From positions 6,731,001 through 6,795,000 of the forward strand of contig NC_084725.1 in the NCBI RefSeq assembly GCF_033807575.1: a stretch of 64,000 nt of DNA, written 5' to 3'. Each line of letters opens with the position of its first letter. Position 1 is the stretch's first letter. Source of the stretch: Cydia pomonella (taxonomy: Eukaryota; Arthropoda; Insecta; Lepidoptera; Tortricidae). This document shows positions 1 to 8,888 of the stretch, in pieces. The notes under the pieces were generated by a model that had not been told where the DNA came from, did not search any database, and saw nothing but the letters and a program-made list of their open reading frames with translations. A program made the position numbers and the translations under genes.

Positions 1-1
1 T

Positions 2-126
2 TCTCTGCCGATAGATTTAAGGCGCGCTCAATGTCCTAATTCTTTCAAGAGACTCATTAAACTTCACTTTTTACCTGCTCCGTAATACTTTTATCTGCTT
101 CCTTTTCCATACTTATGGCTGGCATT

Positions 127-167
<41 letters not shown>

Positions 168-470
168 GTATTTTAATATATGTATGTATATGTATTTATA
201 TATCTTTTTTATTTATATTTGTATATGATAATTATATTGCTTAGTTTTGTGTTTATTCTGTGCTAGACTTCTTTTATTGCATCTGGAACACCTACTGTCA
301 TAACATTTTTTTTTTTTTTAATTCCGCTACCTAAAGGTTGTCTGGAAGAGATCGCTTTTTAGCGATAAGACCGCCTGTTGTTTACCTCTTCTTTATGTGT
401 TGTATTATTTGTACTGTTTCTGTATTGAGGTGTGCAATAAAGTATATTTGTATTGTATTGTATTGTATAA
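2..470 (+). mobile_element. 3' end of a jockey/CR1-like non-LTR retrotransposon
   Basis: The window opens inside an ORF whose last 27 residues (2-82, stop TAA at 83-85) read SLPIDLRRAQCPNSFKRLIK followed by LHFLPAP. This matches the usual C-terminus of arthropod jockey/CR1-type reverse-transcriptase ORFs (LP.D.RRA...FK..LK). A 3' untranslated region follows, with an (AT)n run at 129-163 and a stem-loop block near 339-385 (GAAGAGATCGC...GCGATAAG). It ends in a TGTAT pentamer tail near 440-468. The 5' part lies left of the window. The tail runs directly into a truncated MITE at 469. Clade is inferred only from the short C-terminus and tail. Confidence 0.75.
129..163. repeat. (AT)n microsatellite
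   Basis: About 17 uninterrupted AT dinucleotides lie within the 3' untranslated region of the retrotransposon end. Confidence 0.95.
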
Positions 471-613
471 ATCTCTAAAATTCACGTTATAAAGTATATC
501 TTTTACAGTCTTCATTGTTCTACATATAGAACCATCACTTTTTGTTAAGCTGTTACAGAATGGTAGATACTTTTGAAGCGTGGTTTAGTCCGTTACTTTT
601 GATGCTGACTGTA
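469..613 (-). mobile_element. Truncated MITE, CAGTCAGCATCAAAAGTA family
   Basis: Read on the minus strand from 613 this begins TACAGTCAGCATCAAAAGTA. It aligns through most of its length with the complete copy at 4783-5012, sharing AAAAGTATCTACCAT and CTTAACAAAAAGTGATGG. It stops at 468/469, exactly where the retrotransposon tail starts, so the retrotransposon probably inserted into it. Confidence 0.75.
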
Positions 614-1107
614 CTACTAACATACGTAACGTATTAGCAACTCCGCATTCTGTTGCCAACCTTCAAAACCTAACCCAATTCGAAACCACCACCACCCAAA
701 AATCAACCTTATCACCTACACTGTATGTCCAAATTCTAGTGTAGAATCTCCACCGTACTCTCATGACGAGCCGTCAACGTGACGTCACTGCATTTGACAG
801 GCACGTAATTGGTATGTGTTCTTTATACGGGGATTGATATTTTTATGAAGGCTTTTAATTTCTGTTGCTACTGGGGGTGGGAGGTTTACTGAGTCTTGAA
901 TACAAGTGTATACGAATAATATGCTTGAAAAGACTATCTGAACTTGAATGTGAATGCGACTGTACGAATATTTACTTGAAAAGGGTAACTTTAGTCAACT
1001 TAGACGTGTAGGGTATATAATAAGAAAGGAATAAAACAGAAATTTAATAAATATATAATTTGTAAATTCTGAATATATTGTTTGTATGAGACAAAACCGC
1101 CAGGCTA
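614..1107. other. Spacer, no feature recognised
   Basis: AT-rich sequence without a convincing ORF. No repeat seen elsewhere in the window was noticed here. Confidence 0.5.
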
Positions 1108-1425
1108 AAATGGGACTGGGTAGGTCATGTAAGACGTATGCACCCTCAGAGGTGGGCTAAACTAGTCACGGAGTGGGTGCCATAACGTAAGCGCCGGCAT
1201 GGTCGGCCTTAGTGCAAGGCCTGAGTGGACGCTCGAAGCGGAGCGTTCGGCGGGGCGTGCAGCGTGGCGTCGGGCTCATAAGTCATTTGAGCAGCCTGCA
1301 CTAAGGCCGCTCCTATGCGTTTGCATATGCACCTGGACGCATTTCTCAGCAACTGATTGCAAGTCTAGCGGGAGGCCTTTTTCCAGCAGTGGGACTCTTT
1401 ATAAGCTTGTTTATAGGTACATTTA
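1108..1425 (+). pseudogene. RTE-like reverse transcriptase C-terminal remnant
   Basis: The frame starting at 1108 reads KWDWVGHVRRMHPQRWAKLV then TEWVP, stop, RKRRHGRP. This is the signature end of lepidopteran RTE-type endonuclease/RT proteins (W.GHV.RM...W....TEW.P...RRHGRP). The reading frame then carries several stops. Near 1368-1395 the piece REAFFQQWDSL resembles the last residues of the same proteins. A 133-codon ORF beginning at 1199 is an out-of-frame by-product of this remnant. Only about the last 90 codons of the family remain, without the RT catalytic core. The same protein end is seen antisense at 32575-32885. Confidence 0.75.
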
Positions 1426-1663
1426 CGGGTTGTCCGAGTATTTAATTAACGCTATCAGTTTAACTCGGATATGCGGGCGATTAATTGAGAACCGATTTCA
1501 CACAAGATTGATTTATACATATTTGCTGAAAGAACTGAAAATAAGGCCGCAGGTAACAGTGAATATGACAAAAGACTCCATTTTTAAAAACATCCTTTGA
1601 TCCTATATAAACTATTTCGTGAGTCATTAACGTTAAGCAAATTTTACGGCAACTCACATTATC

Positions 1664-1785
1664 TATGAAAAGGGACCTTATTGTCGGTGGCGCTTATGTC
1701 ATTATCATCCATGCTCCCATATTATAAACAACGCCGCGCTACGCAGTGCGGCGTAAGCGCTATCAACAATAAGGCCCCTTTTCAT
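1664..1785. mobile_element. Hairpin MITE
   Basis: The left arm TGAAAAGGGACCTTATTGT (1666-1684) is the inverse of the right arm ACAATAAGGCCCCTTTTCA (1765-1783), with one mismatch. The inner GGCGCTTA/TAAGCGCT continues the symmetry. There is no ORF. Superfamily not determinable. Confidence 0.8.
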
Positions 1786-1838
1786 TAATAATGTCACATA
1801 TTTTTAGTAACTCGCGCGACATGTTTGACATGACAACA

Positions 1839-1950
1839 GAGGGCCTACCGCGAACCACGTTCGACGTGTTGCATCCCTGTCACACCAACGTACGAATTTA
1901 CAAGTGCGACAAAGAGGCAACACGTCCAACGTGGTTCGCGGTAGGCCCTC
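1839..1950. mobile_element. Hairpin MITE with GAGGGCCTACCGCG ends
   Basis: The arms GAGGGCCTACCGCGAACCAC (1839 onward) and GTGGTTCGCGGTAGGCCCTC (to 1950) are exact inverses at the ends. They continue with few mismatches for about 34 bp. A half copy lies at 49387-49441, and related ends occur at 14212-14332 and 59862. Confidence 0.85.
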
Positions 1951-2185
1951 AGTGCATGAGGTAAAGTATAGTCCGAGACATTTCGCGCGGATGATTAAAA
2001 ATACACGAGATTTTTATATTAATTTATTTATTTATTAGAATACAGTGGTATTCTATAATATAGTCACAGTCCCACAAAAATAAACAATGACTTCGACTGT
2101 GGGTTCGTCAGTGTGTAGTTATGTAACTAAAATTAGTTATTTTAGTAGTAACTAGGTAATTAATAACTGCAATGTATGAAAATGC
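1951..2185. other. AT-rich spacer
   Basis: No gene or repeat recognised. Contains TTTATT-type runs only. Confidence 0.5.
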
Positions 2186-2407
2186 TTTTACAGTACATAT
2201 GGGGCTATTTTATAGCACTAGTGCGAGAAGTAGCATATTACGTTACTGTGTCGAACATTTAAAGGGCCATATGTACTGTAAAACGTTGTACGATACATGT
2301 GCGAATAGGTAATTCGCAACTCGTGTCGATTTAAAACACTCCCTTCGGTCGTGTTTTAATTTATCGCCACTCGTTTCGAATTTCCTATTTTTCGCACTTG
2401 TATCGTA
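2186..2407. repeat. Double-hairpin dispersed repeat, copy 1
   Basis: Two adjacent inverted repeats. TTTTACAGTACATATGG (2186-2202) pairs with CCATATGTACTGTAAAA (2267-2283), and TACGATACATGTGCGAATAG (2289 onward) pairs with CTATTTTTCGCACTTGTATCGTA (2385-2407) with mismatches. Further copies are at 39565-39925 and 54937-55150. Non-coding: the ORFs crossing it do not match between copies. Confidence 0.8.
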
Positions 2408-2412
2408 ATGTA

Positions 2413-2960
2413 CTATTTTAACATATATTTTAATTTTCTTATTAATTTCACGTCTTATGGCTTCAGGCAAGGCAAACTATTAGGGGCTCCCCGCGGTTTT
2501 CATCGATTTTTGACAAGTTTTGAGTCGTTACTCCTACACTGCACTACAGATAGTATTATAAGACAAACGGCCATCGATTCTACAACTTTTTATCTCCATT
2601 CTGGACTGTCAGATTTCGAAAGAAATGAATACTTATTTGTTAATGATTTATTTAAACATAGTCTAAAAAACACTTTTTTTCGTTACTCGATTGCTATGTG
2701 GATCTTACATATACGAAATCTATATATTTGGGTTCGTCTTTGACGTCTCTAAAAACTGGTCAGAGATTTTAATTTCTAATAAACAAAAAAGTTTTGGCTA
2801 GAAAACCAGGTTTTCGCCCTAGGTACAATTTTTCAAATTTGATGCCAAATATCTAGAAGAGAATTTACTTTGAAATAAATATGGGATACTTAGTATATTG
2901 CTTAAAACAGTTGCTGTTAATATGATACGCTACAAATAACATTAGAAAACTAAGGGATTC
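2413..2960. other. Spacer with an unassigned 111-codon ORF
   Basis: A plus-strand ORF (2408-2743) begins inside the double-hairpin repeat and runs into AT-rich DNA. Its protein is hydrophobic and aromatic, as expected of chance AT-rich frames, and resembles nothing I know. I do not call it a gene. Confidence 0.4.
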
Positions 2961-2997
2961 AGATCGAACGCGCCAGGGAACCCGCTTAAGTAAGTAT

Positions 2998-3258
2998 TCA
3001 CCAAGTATCCCTGGGCCGTGCCGCTTCGTGGGTCCCTCGATGTCTCGAGGCCAGCGAGCGATCCAACGGAGAGGAGCTTTGCGACACGGTCCTGTGCGAT
3101 CGCTTATTGAAGGCATCGAAAAGGTCTGCAGACTTCTCATAAAGAATCTCCCTGCTCGCCCGCGTGCTCCAGCTTAAGTTCCGTCTTACAAAGACGGACT
3201 CGTTCGCCAGGACCCTAGTAAACAAAATGGGACAAATAAACCCGCTGCGCCTAAGCAA
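2998..3258 (-). other. GC-rich island with overlapping minus-strand ORFs, unassigned
   Basis: About 300 bases (2960-3270) are clearly richer in GC than the flanks. On the minus strand they hold an 86-codon ORF (2998-3258, ending RHRGTHEAARPRDTW) overlapped by a 91-codon ORF in another frame (2865-3140). Neither resembles a family I know. Neither has a visible signal peptide or a convincing splice-site context. It could be an old retroelement piece, a host exon or a non-coding island. Confidence that it codes is low. Confidence 0.2.
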
Positions 3259-3270
3259 GCTTGAGGTTCC

Positions 3271-3605
3271 GGTTCTAAAAGTAAGGGGTCAAGAGGACTC
3301 CATCTCTCTGTCTTCGACTTAAACAAATTTATTTATTTGTGTTAGACTATTTAAATAGATATAAGACTATACCATAAATATTGACTGTAATATTGATTAA
3401 GGTACGATGGGGCTGACATAATCATTAAGGATTTTAAGTCCCTAAATAAAAAAATAAAAAACAAGTATGAAATTCTTTTGCTGAAGGTTCCATCCCCGTA
3501 GTAGGTAGTTATTAATTCTAGGATCGGATAGTTTGCCTGAAGTCACAGCCTTTGTGATATAAGTAGTTGTCATGAAAAGTTTTCATTCCAACGCATTGAC
3601 ATCGG
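3271..3605. other. Spacer
   Basis: AT-rich, with short A runs near 3450-3470. Nothing recognised. Confidence 0.5.
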
Positions 3606-3609
3606 AATG

Positions 3610-3644
3610 ATATTTGAATCATATTAATAATATGATTCAAATAT
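3610..3644. repeat. Perfect 16-bp-arm palindrome
   Basis: ATATTTGAATCATATT (3610-3625), a 3-base centre AAT, then AATATGATTCAAATAT (3629-3644). The match is exact. It would form a tight AT-rich hairpin. No second copy noticed. Confidence 0.9.
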
Positions 3645-3978
3645 TTTTATTAAAAACCAAGTCGGTTAGTAACTGAAATATGCCAGCGATTCTCTAAATC
3701 ATCGACTGCATAAGCGACATTAAAGTCATCAGATGGGTACGAAACCTAGTCCATTCGATGCAGAAAAATCTGGCGATTCCAACGATGTATATACAATATC
3801 TAACTCTATATCTTCAAAAATGTCGCTTATCCCATTTCTCCTTTCCAGCGTCGTTATTTACTTATCGTGCGCCTCGCCCGCGCCTAATATATTATGTACT
3901 GACAAGTACAAACGAAATGCACGATGAATGACATCATTAGATGTCTCAGTCTAGTGTACTGTGTAATATTGTTGGTTG
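3645..3978. other. Spacer with a 64-codon ORF of no known family
   Basis: The ORF at 3733-3927 has a hydrophobic middle (LIPFLLSSVVIYLSC), but no recognisable family and no supporting context. Confidence 0.4.
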
Positions 3979-4135
3979 TTTGATTTATTTATCTAAACTT
4001 TATTGTACAAAATACAAAAAAGTATAAATGGCGGACTTAATGCCTAAAGGAATTCTCTGCTAGTAAACTATAAGGTTACAGAAATGTAAAAATGGTGCAA
4101 AAGAAAAGTAAGAGAATTTAATTTTAAATCAATTT
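3979..4135 (-). mobile_element. Antisense non-LTR 3' tail
   Basis: On the minus strand this carries a block ending CATTAAGTCCGCCATTT and then a TGTACAATAAAGTTTAGATA-like polyadenylation region. This is the 3' end typical of a lepidopteran jockey/CR1-like element. A second copy with the same order of motifs lies at 44803-44970. No coding sequence is attached. Confidence 0.65.
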
Positions 4136-4261
4136 AAAACAACTGAAAAATATAATAAACTACATATACAATACACAAATAAAAATATTATAATATGTAT
4201 TTAATTAATAAACTATGTACTACATATTTCTCACATACATATTGATATATAACGATGTATA

Positions 4262-4590
4262 TGATGATATGTGGGCATTGTAAATGTCATCTCGCTCTGT
4301 GTGGTAGGGCACAGCACAGCGGATGTCATTCCAGATCTAGAGCAGAGCCCAACTGGGGAAGTACCTCCACCTTACAGAAAATCGCAGCCAAATAACACTA
4401 GACCCTACTCATAGTGCTGTGTTTCTGCCGGTGAGTAAGGTTGCCAGAGCTCAACGAGGGTGGGAGGGGGTTAGGGTCGGCAACGCGCATGTAACTCCTC
4501 TGGAGTTGCAGGCGTACATAGGCTACGGATACTGCTTACCATCAGGCAGGCCGTATGCTTGTTTGCCACCGACGTAGTATAAAAAAAAAA
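4262..4590 (+). mobile_element. Non-LTR/SINE-type 3' end with CTTACCATCAGG motif and poly(A)
   Basis: It contains the blocks CCCTACTCATAGTGCTGTG, CTGCCGGTGAGTAAGGTTGC, the small hairpin AACTCCTCTGGAGTT, CTTACCATCAGG and GCCACCGACGTAGTATA, then ten A residues. The octamer GATGTATA lies immediately before (4254-4261) and immediately after the A run (4591-4598), and may be a target-site duplication. Shorter copies are at 51430-51540 and 63504-63640. No ORF is retained. Confidence 0.75.
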
Positions 4591-4782
4591 GATGTATACC
4601 TACATTACTCGAACTCTTGTTTCAACAGATGCTTATGTAGGAATCTCTTGAAAGCGGATTTCCTCGAGGCTTGTCTTATGTTGAGAGGAAGCGATTTCCA
4701 GAGACGACTTGCTTGGATAACAAAGGAGTTAGTCATGAAATCCGTATGGTGAGCAGGAGTTGAAAGTTACGAATACGGGAGG

Positions 4783-5012
4783 TACAGTCAGCATCAAAAG
4801 TAGCGGATCAAACAAGGTGTCAAAAGTATCTACCATCTTATTACAGCTTAACAAAAAGTGATGGTTCTATATAATATACAGAACAATTAAAACTGTAAAT
4901 GATATACTTTTGAATGTAAATTTTTGAGATTTATTTACATATGGAAAAATTATCCGAAATATCAGATACTTTTGGCGCGTTGTTTCATCCGATACTTATT
5001 GATGCTGACTGT
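4783..5012 (+). mobile_element. Complete MITE, TACAGTCAGCATCAAAAGTA family
   Basis: The left end TACAGTCAGCATCAAAAGTA (4783-4802) is mirrored by the right end TGATGCTGACTGT (to 5012). AAAAGTATCTACC near the left is mirrored by AGATACTTTTGGC near the right. The TA-bounded, CAGT-starting termini suggest the Tc1/mariner superfamily. It is 230 bp with no ORF. Confidence 0.8.
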
Positions 5013-5470
5013 TCGCAGCTCACATTGATATACATTTATTTACAATTGAAATTAATATACACCCGCTACAAAATAAGAAAGAAAGCTCATCGAATAGTAG
5101 GCATGTAGCTCAGGTGTTTCTGACGCAGTAACAAAAAAGGTTTACTGCCCTAATAAAAATCCAATCATACCTTTCAGTTTCTCGTATCTTAACGAACATG
5201 CTAGCTGAAAACACAACCTTGATGCATACAGCTTTAGGTACAATGTACAATAGATATAAGACAAAGATTAGACTTTATAAAAGGGATGCATTGAGAAGCA
5301 GAATTTTAAAAGTACCTAGCTTATTTTTATGCTTTCTTTACGCACCATTTATGAGTATTCTTTCAAGCCCATTTTATAGACAAATCTGTGGCCATGTGTA
5401 TTCGATAAATATTTAATATGGATATGAATCGTTCTATATTTGTTTGTATGATGAGTTCAAATACTGCTCG
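5013..5470. other. Spacer
   Basis: The 72-codon ORF at 5198-5416 has no recognisable family. Nothing else noticed. Confidence 0.5.
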
Positions 5471-5725
5471 TACAGTCGCCATCAGATATATCGGAGCGGC
5501 CGAGGTACTCAAATATTTCTGAGCAGCAATAAATTTCAATAAATTCTTTACAGTAAATGAGGTCAATAACATCTGAACATCCAATTCGCCATAAATATAT
5601 GAGCAGTGGTTTTTCAATTAAATCTGACCACACAACGAGACAATAATATCTGCACAGACAGGGTGATCATAAATATCTGAACATTTAGGGAAAATATACC
5701 TTAAATCACTTAGCATACAGTTTAA
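5471..5725 (+). repeat. Left long terminal inverted repeat
   Basis: It matches the inverse of 7170-7449. The motif A-T-C-T-G-A-(A/G)-C-A and close variants recur about every 25-35 bp (near 5518, 5570, 5602, 5628, 5648 and 5675). These may be subterminal transposase-binding repeats. Compared with the right arm it lacks about 26 bp between two TATCTG copies. Confidence 0.85.
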
Positions 5726-6018
5726 ATGTAATCGTACAGATGTAGTGAATATTCCTTTTACAAAATAAGTAGGTATACAAAATATAAATCTGCGAAAAGC
5801 AACTTCACGGTCTTGTTACAAGAGACACATTTGAATAAAATATTTTGGCAATTCACGAAAACGGTAACATACTGTCATTGCATATGTGTGTCTCACGTTT
5901 TGATCTGTCACTACGTCATTAATTCCGTGCAAGTATCAAATGTATATATATGTAATATTGAAGCTGCCAAATTAAAATAGGTACGAATGCTTTTCAATAT
6001 TTCATCTACTATTGCGTC

Positions 6019-6105
6019 GGTCACCATGGCCTAGCGGTTTAGTTATAAGAAATCATAATTATATACCGTTGCGTCAGGGTTCAAATCCTCAATTGTGCTT
6101 ATTTT
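6019..6105 (+). repeat. tRNA-like SINE head (A and B boxes)
   Basis: TGGCCTAGCGG (6027-6037) fits the RNA polymerase III A box. GGTTCAAATCC (6078-6088) fits the B box. The flanks do not pair as an acceptor stem, so this is not a functional tRNA but a tRNA-derived SINE head or relic. It lies inside the Tc1-type element, so it either inserted there or was captured. Confidence 0.55.
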
Positions 6106-6184
6106 TTGTATTTTGTTAAGAATTCATGTTCTTATTTTTATTTTTATTTTAGTATTTTTATTTATTAAAAACTAAACAATCTTA

Positions 6185-6469
6185 ACATCAAAATTAGTAC
6201 AAGCATGGATTCATGAAAACAGAGATGTGTTGACTAGAATCAAAATGCCGGCTAAGAGCCCCGACCTCAATCCCATCGAGAACTTGTGGGGAAAAATGGT
6301 CCAAGAATGGGACGAAAGCCGCTGTCGCGCAAAGGAAAACTTAAGACTTCATGCTTACAACGTGTGGGAGTCGTTTATAGGCCGCACTACCTGCGAGAAT
6401 CTAGTCGATTCGATGAGAAGAAGGCTGCAAGCGGTACTTAATGCAGAAGGAGGTTACACCCAATACTAA
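6185..6469 (+). pseudogene. Tc1/mariner transposase, C-terminal fragment
   Basis: The frame runs in from at least 6185 (..AWIHENRDVLTRIKMPAK) into SPDLNPIENLWG. This is the hallmark block of Tc1/mariner transposases and carries the third catalytic acidic residue, here Asp in PDLNPIEN. About 65 further codons follow to a TAA after GGYTQY. The catalytic DDE/DDD core needs two more acidic residues upstream, but the 5' sequence is AT-rich and shows no such domain. The N-terminal helix-turn-helix DNA-binding part is also absent. Full-length relatives are about 340 residues and this fragment is about 90. It lies on the plus strand between the long inverted repeats. A pyrimidine-rich TTTTATTTTAG just upstream could be a splice acceptor, but no upstream exon was found. 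Confidence 0.8.
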
Positions 6470-7169
6470 CTTTTGTTACCCATGTAGTAGTGTTTATGAT
6501 TTTATTATTATATTTCAAACTAAGGTATATTTTCGTTTTATTAGGTACTCTCTTTTATTTTCACTACTCTTAATATTCCTAATGATATCATTCTATGAAA
6601 ATAAATAGGATCACGGACTTATTTGCCGTACATTTAGCCCTTAACCATATTTTATTAGTTTACGAACTGAAAATGAGAAGGCACTTGTCCCACCGCACAC
6701 GGTTAGCGAGAAGCGAGCAGCGAGCAGCGTAAAGCTAATGTGTTCTGATAGCATTTTCGATTTGCCTATAAGAGGGTGTTCGATTGCGGCGGGCGTACAT
6801 TCGCTTCACGACCAAGGTTGCGGCCCTGCACAAATCCGCACGCAAGACGCATGTGTTCAGCGGTATTAAAAGGAATTAAAATTATCATTGTTATGTAAAC
6901 TAGATCCCAACAAAAACATAAATGTGTACAAAAAGGCCATATCTGAAAGAGTCACTGAGTCCGGGCGACTCATGCATGCCGCACGTTTCGCACATTAAGA
7001 GTAAGATAAGGACGCCATTAGTATCACGATGACGTCACGCTCTACCTCAGGCAGTGTATGTATACACCCTACATCCAGCAATCTCTTTTTAGTTTTGACA
7101 TTGACAAAACCGAATGGTGGTTGTGTTGAAAATGTATTCGAGCGTAGTAGTACCTACGTTAAAGAATTT
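6470..7169. other. Interior of the Tc1-type element without a recognised gene
   Basis: Contains a GCGAGCAGCGAGCAGCG run near 6713 and GC-rich patches near 6780-6860. I see no coding continuity with the transposase. Confidence 0.5.
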
Positions 7170-7449
7170 TAAATCATATGCCAAGCGACTTAAGGTATAT
7201 TTTCCCTAAATGTTCAGATATTTATGATCACCCTGTCTGTGCAGATAACTTTGACGAGTTGTGTGTTCAGATATTATTGTCTCGTTGTGTGGTCAGATTT
7301 AATTGAAAAACCACTGCTCATATATTTATGGCGAATTGGATGTTCAGATGTTATTGACCTCATTTACTGTAAAGAATTTATTGAAATTTATTGCTGCTCA
7401 GAAATATTTGAGTACCTCGGCCGCTCCGATATATCTGATGGCGACTGTA
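7170..7449 (-). repeat. Right long terminal inverted repeat
   Basis: Inverse of 5471-5725 with very few differences, apart from an extra segment near 7244-7270 (containing TTTGACGAGTTGTGTG) flanked by short repeats. The 82-codon ORF at 7224-7472 lies within this arm and is not a gene. Confidence 0.85.
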
Positions 7450-7549
7450 CCAGTGAGATTCTCGGAACTTGAAAAAGCGTAATTTAATCGTAAAATAGCG
7501 AGCAAAAACAAATTCTGCTAGTTGATTTTCTACCTTCTCGTTTCATAAT

Positions 7550-7736
7550 TTAGGTGCATTGGGGTAACTTCAAATGTAGATGTTTTTTGGAAATCACAAA
7601 TAATATATTTACTAAACTTTCTACAATAGCAACAGTGAGCAAGATGCCTTAGCGTTACAGTAGCGTAAAGTTAGCGAAGTAAAATATGCAGTTTTTCTGG
7701 TTTACCCCGCTTTCAAAACTACCCCAATGTACCTTA
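7550..7736. mobile_element. MITE with AGGTGCATTGGGGTA ends
   Basis: TTAGGTGCATTGGGGTA (7550-7566) and TACCCCAATGTACCTTA (7720-7736) are inverses with two mismatches. The interior piece CAACAGTGAGCAAGATGCC recurs in altered form at 44420-44450. An element with similar ends lies at 38523-38637. Confidence 0.7.
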
Positions 7737-7739
7737 TAC

Positions 7740-8560
7740 AGTCAATGTAAAAATCACCACATTATTGGGCGGCATGTCTAATATCGACTTTAATATATTC
7801 GTGTTAAGGTAGAAACTCAAATAACTAAATTAAACCATCAACCAATCACTAGCTTTAAAATAAAACCTCTGTAATCAGGTATTTTTGCTTGTATCTAACT
7901 ATTGCAACCGATTTAACCCCTTTTCAGCCCAATGGCGTTGATCAGCACTAATTAGCAGTGAAACTGTTTAATCACCTGCATTCATTAACTACGTTTTAAA
8001 ATCGCAGGCTATTCTGTTTTATTGGATCCCGATTGGTTGAACTAGCGTAGGTGAATCGAAGTATCGGGGGAACCAGCAGACGTATTCTGAGTTAGCGCAC
8101 ATAAAAAAAGTTGAACCAAGGAATATGCTTGTCTAATTTCGAAGATCCTCATTCGTTCTTCTTCTCTTATTATAAAAAAACAGTGATATCAGAAACAAAC
8201 ACGCGCAGTGACACTGTGTCTGTAGTGTGTTTAGAATCCTTGGATACACCAAGAAGTGTGGACGCGACCACTACGTTGAAAGCGTAGACATGAAATGAGG
8301 GTAGACCGAGCGCGGTCTACTCAACTTTGACACCCACCTGTTATCTCCAGTTACCCGTGAACAAGGTGTATGTAACTGCGTCGAAATATCGGGAGCTCTA
8401 TATCCCGGTCAATATAGGTAGGTAAGTCAAGTCGAAAATATCTTCGTCCAAGAAATAAAATGTCTTGTATTAAGTATAGGTGGTCAAGAAGTACTTTCTG
8501 ATATTCTCATAAAAAGGTCAGTTTTGATTCAATATGGTTCCTTTAGTATGTATGGTAAGT
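7740..8560. other. Spacer with a small GC hairpin
   Basis: The only structure noticed is GTAGACCG/CGGTCTAC at 8301-8320. No ORF of known type. Confidence 0.45.
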
Positions 8561-8781
8561 AAAAAAAACCGGACAAGTGCGAGTCGGACTCGCCCGCCGA
8601 GGGTTCCGTACTTTTTAGTATTTCTTGTTATAGCGGCAACAGAAATACATCATCTGTGAAAATTTCAACTGACTAGCTATCACGGTTCATGAGATACAGC
8701 CTGGTGACAGACGGACGGACGGACAGCGGAGGCTTAGTCATAGGGTCCCGTTTTACCCTTTGGGTACGGAACCCTAAAAAA
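8561..8781 (+). repeat. AAAACCGG dispersed repeat, short form
   Basis: It begins with an A run and ACCGGACAAGTGCGAGTCGG, passes through a GACG tandem tract near 8708-8733, and ends TTTGGGTACGGAACCCTAAAAA. I recognise this as an abundant interspersed repeat of Lepidoptera. It shows no ORF. Further copies are at 11411-11594 (-), 20334-20556 (+) and 35571-35712 (-). Diverged or long forms are at 12095, 52687, 59050 and 62537. Its mechanism of movement cannot be told from the sequence. Confidence 0.8.
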
Positions 8782-8888
8782 GGCATTTCTATTAGGTAAT
8801 CCTGTATACAACTAAACGTACAATAATTCAACAAAATACAGTCATGTGCTCATCAGTTTACTGATACTAATAATAATAATTAAAGGTC

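Larger units (their letters stand above)
5471..7449 (+). mobile_element. Tc1/mariner-type element with long terminal inverted repeats
   Basis: About 1.98 kb bounded by TACAGTCGCCATCAGATATA (5471) and its exact inverse ending at 7449. The inverted repeats are about 255 bp (left) and 280 bp (right) and almost identical. The outermost bases are TA followed by CAGT, as in Tc1/mariner insertions. Inside are a tRNA-like SINE head (6019-6105) and the C-terminal end of a Tc1-type transposase (6185-6469). About 700 bp without a recognised gene follow (6470-7169). The transposase N-terminal part is missing, so the copy is non-autonomous. A 138-bp MITE with the same ends is at 23416-23553. Confidence 0.85.

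Noticed and set aside
1199..1600. 133-codon ORF as a gene
   Set aside because: Out of frame with the RTE remnant it overlaps. The second half is AT-rich with no similarity.
6019..6105. Functional tRNA gene
   Set aside because: A and B boxes fit, but the ends do not form an acceptor stem and no anticodon arm is evident.
7224..7472. 82-codon ORF
   Set aside because: Lies within the right long TIR and is mirrored by an ORF in the left TIR (5363-5617).
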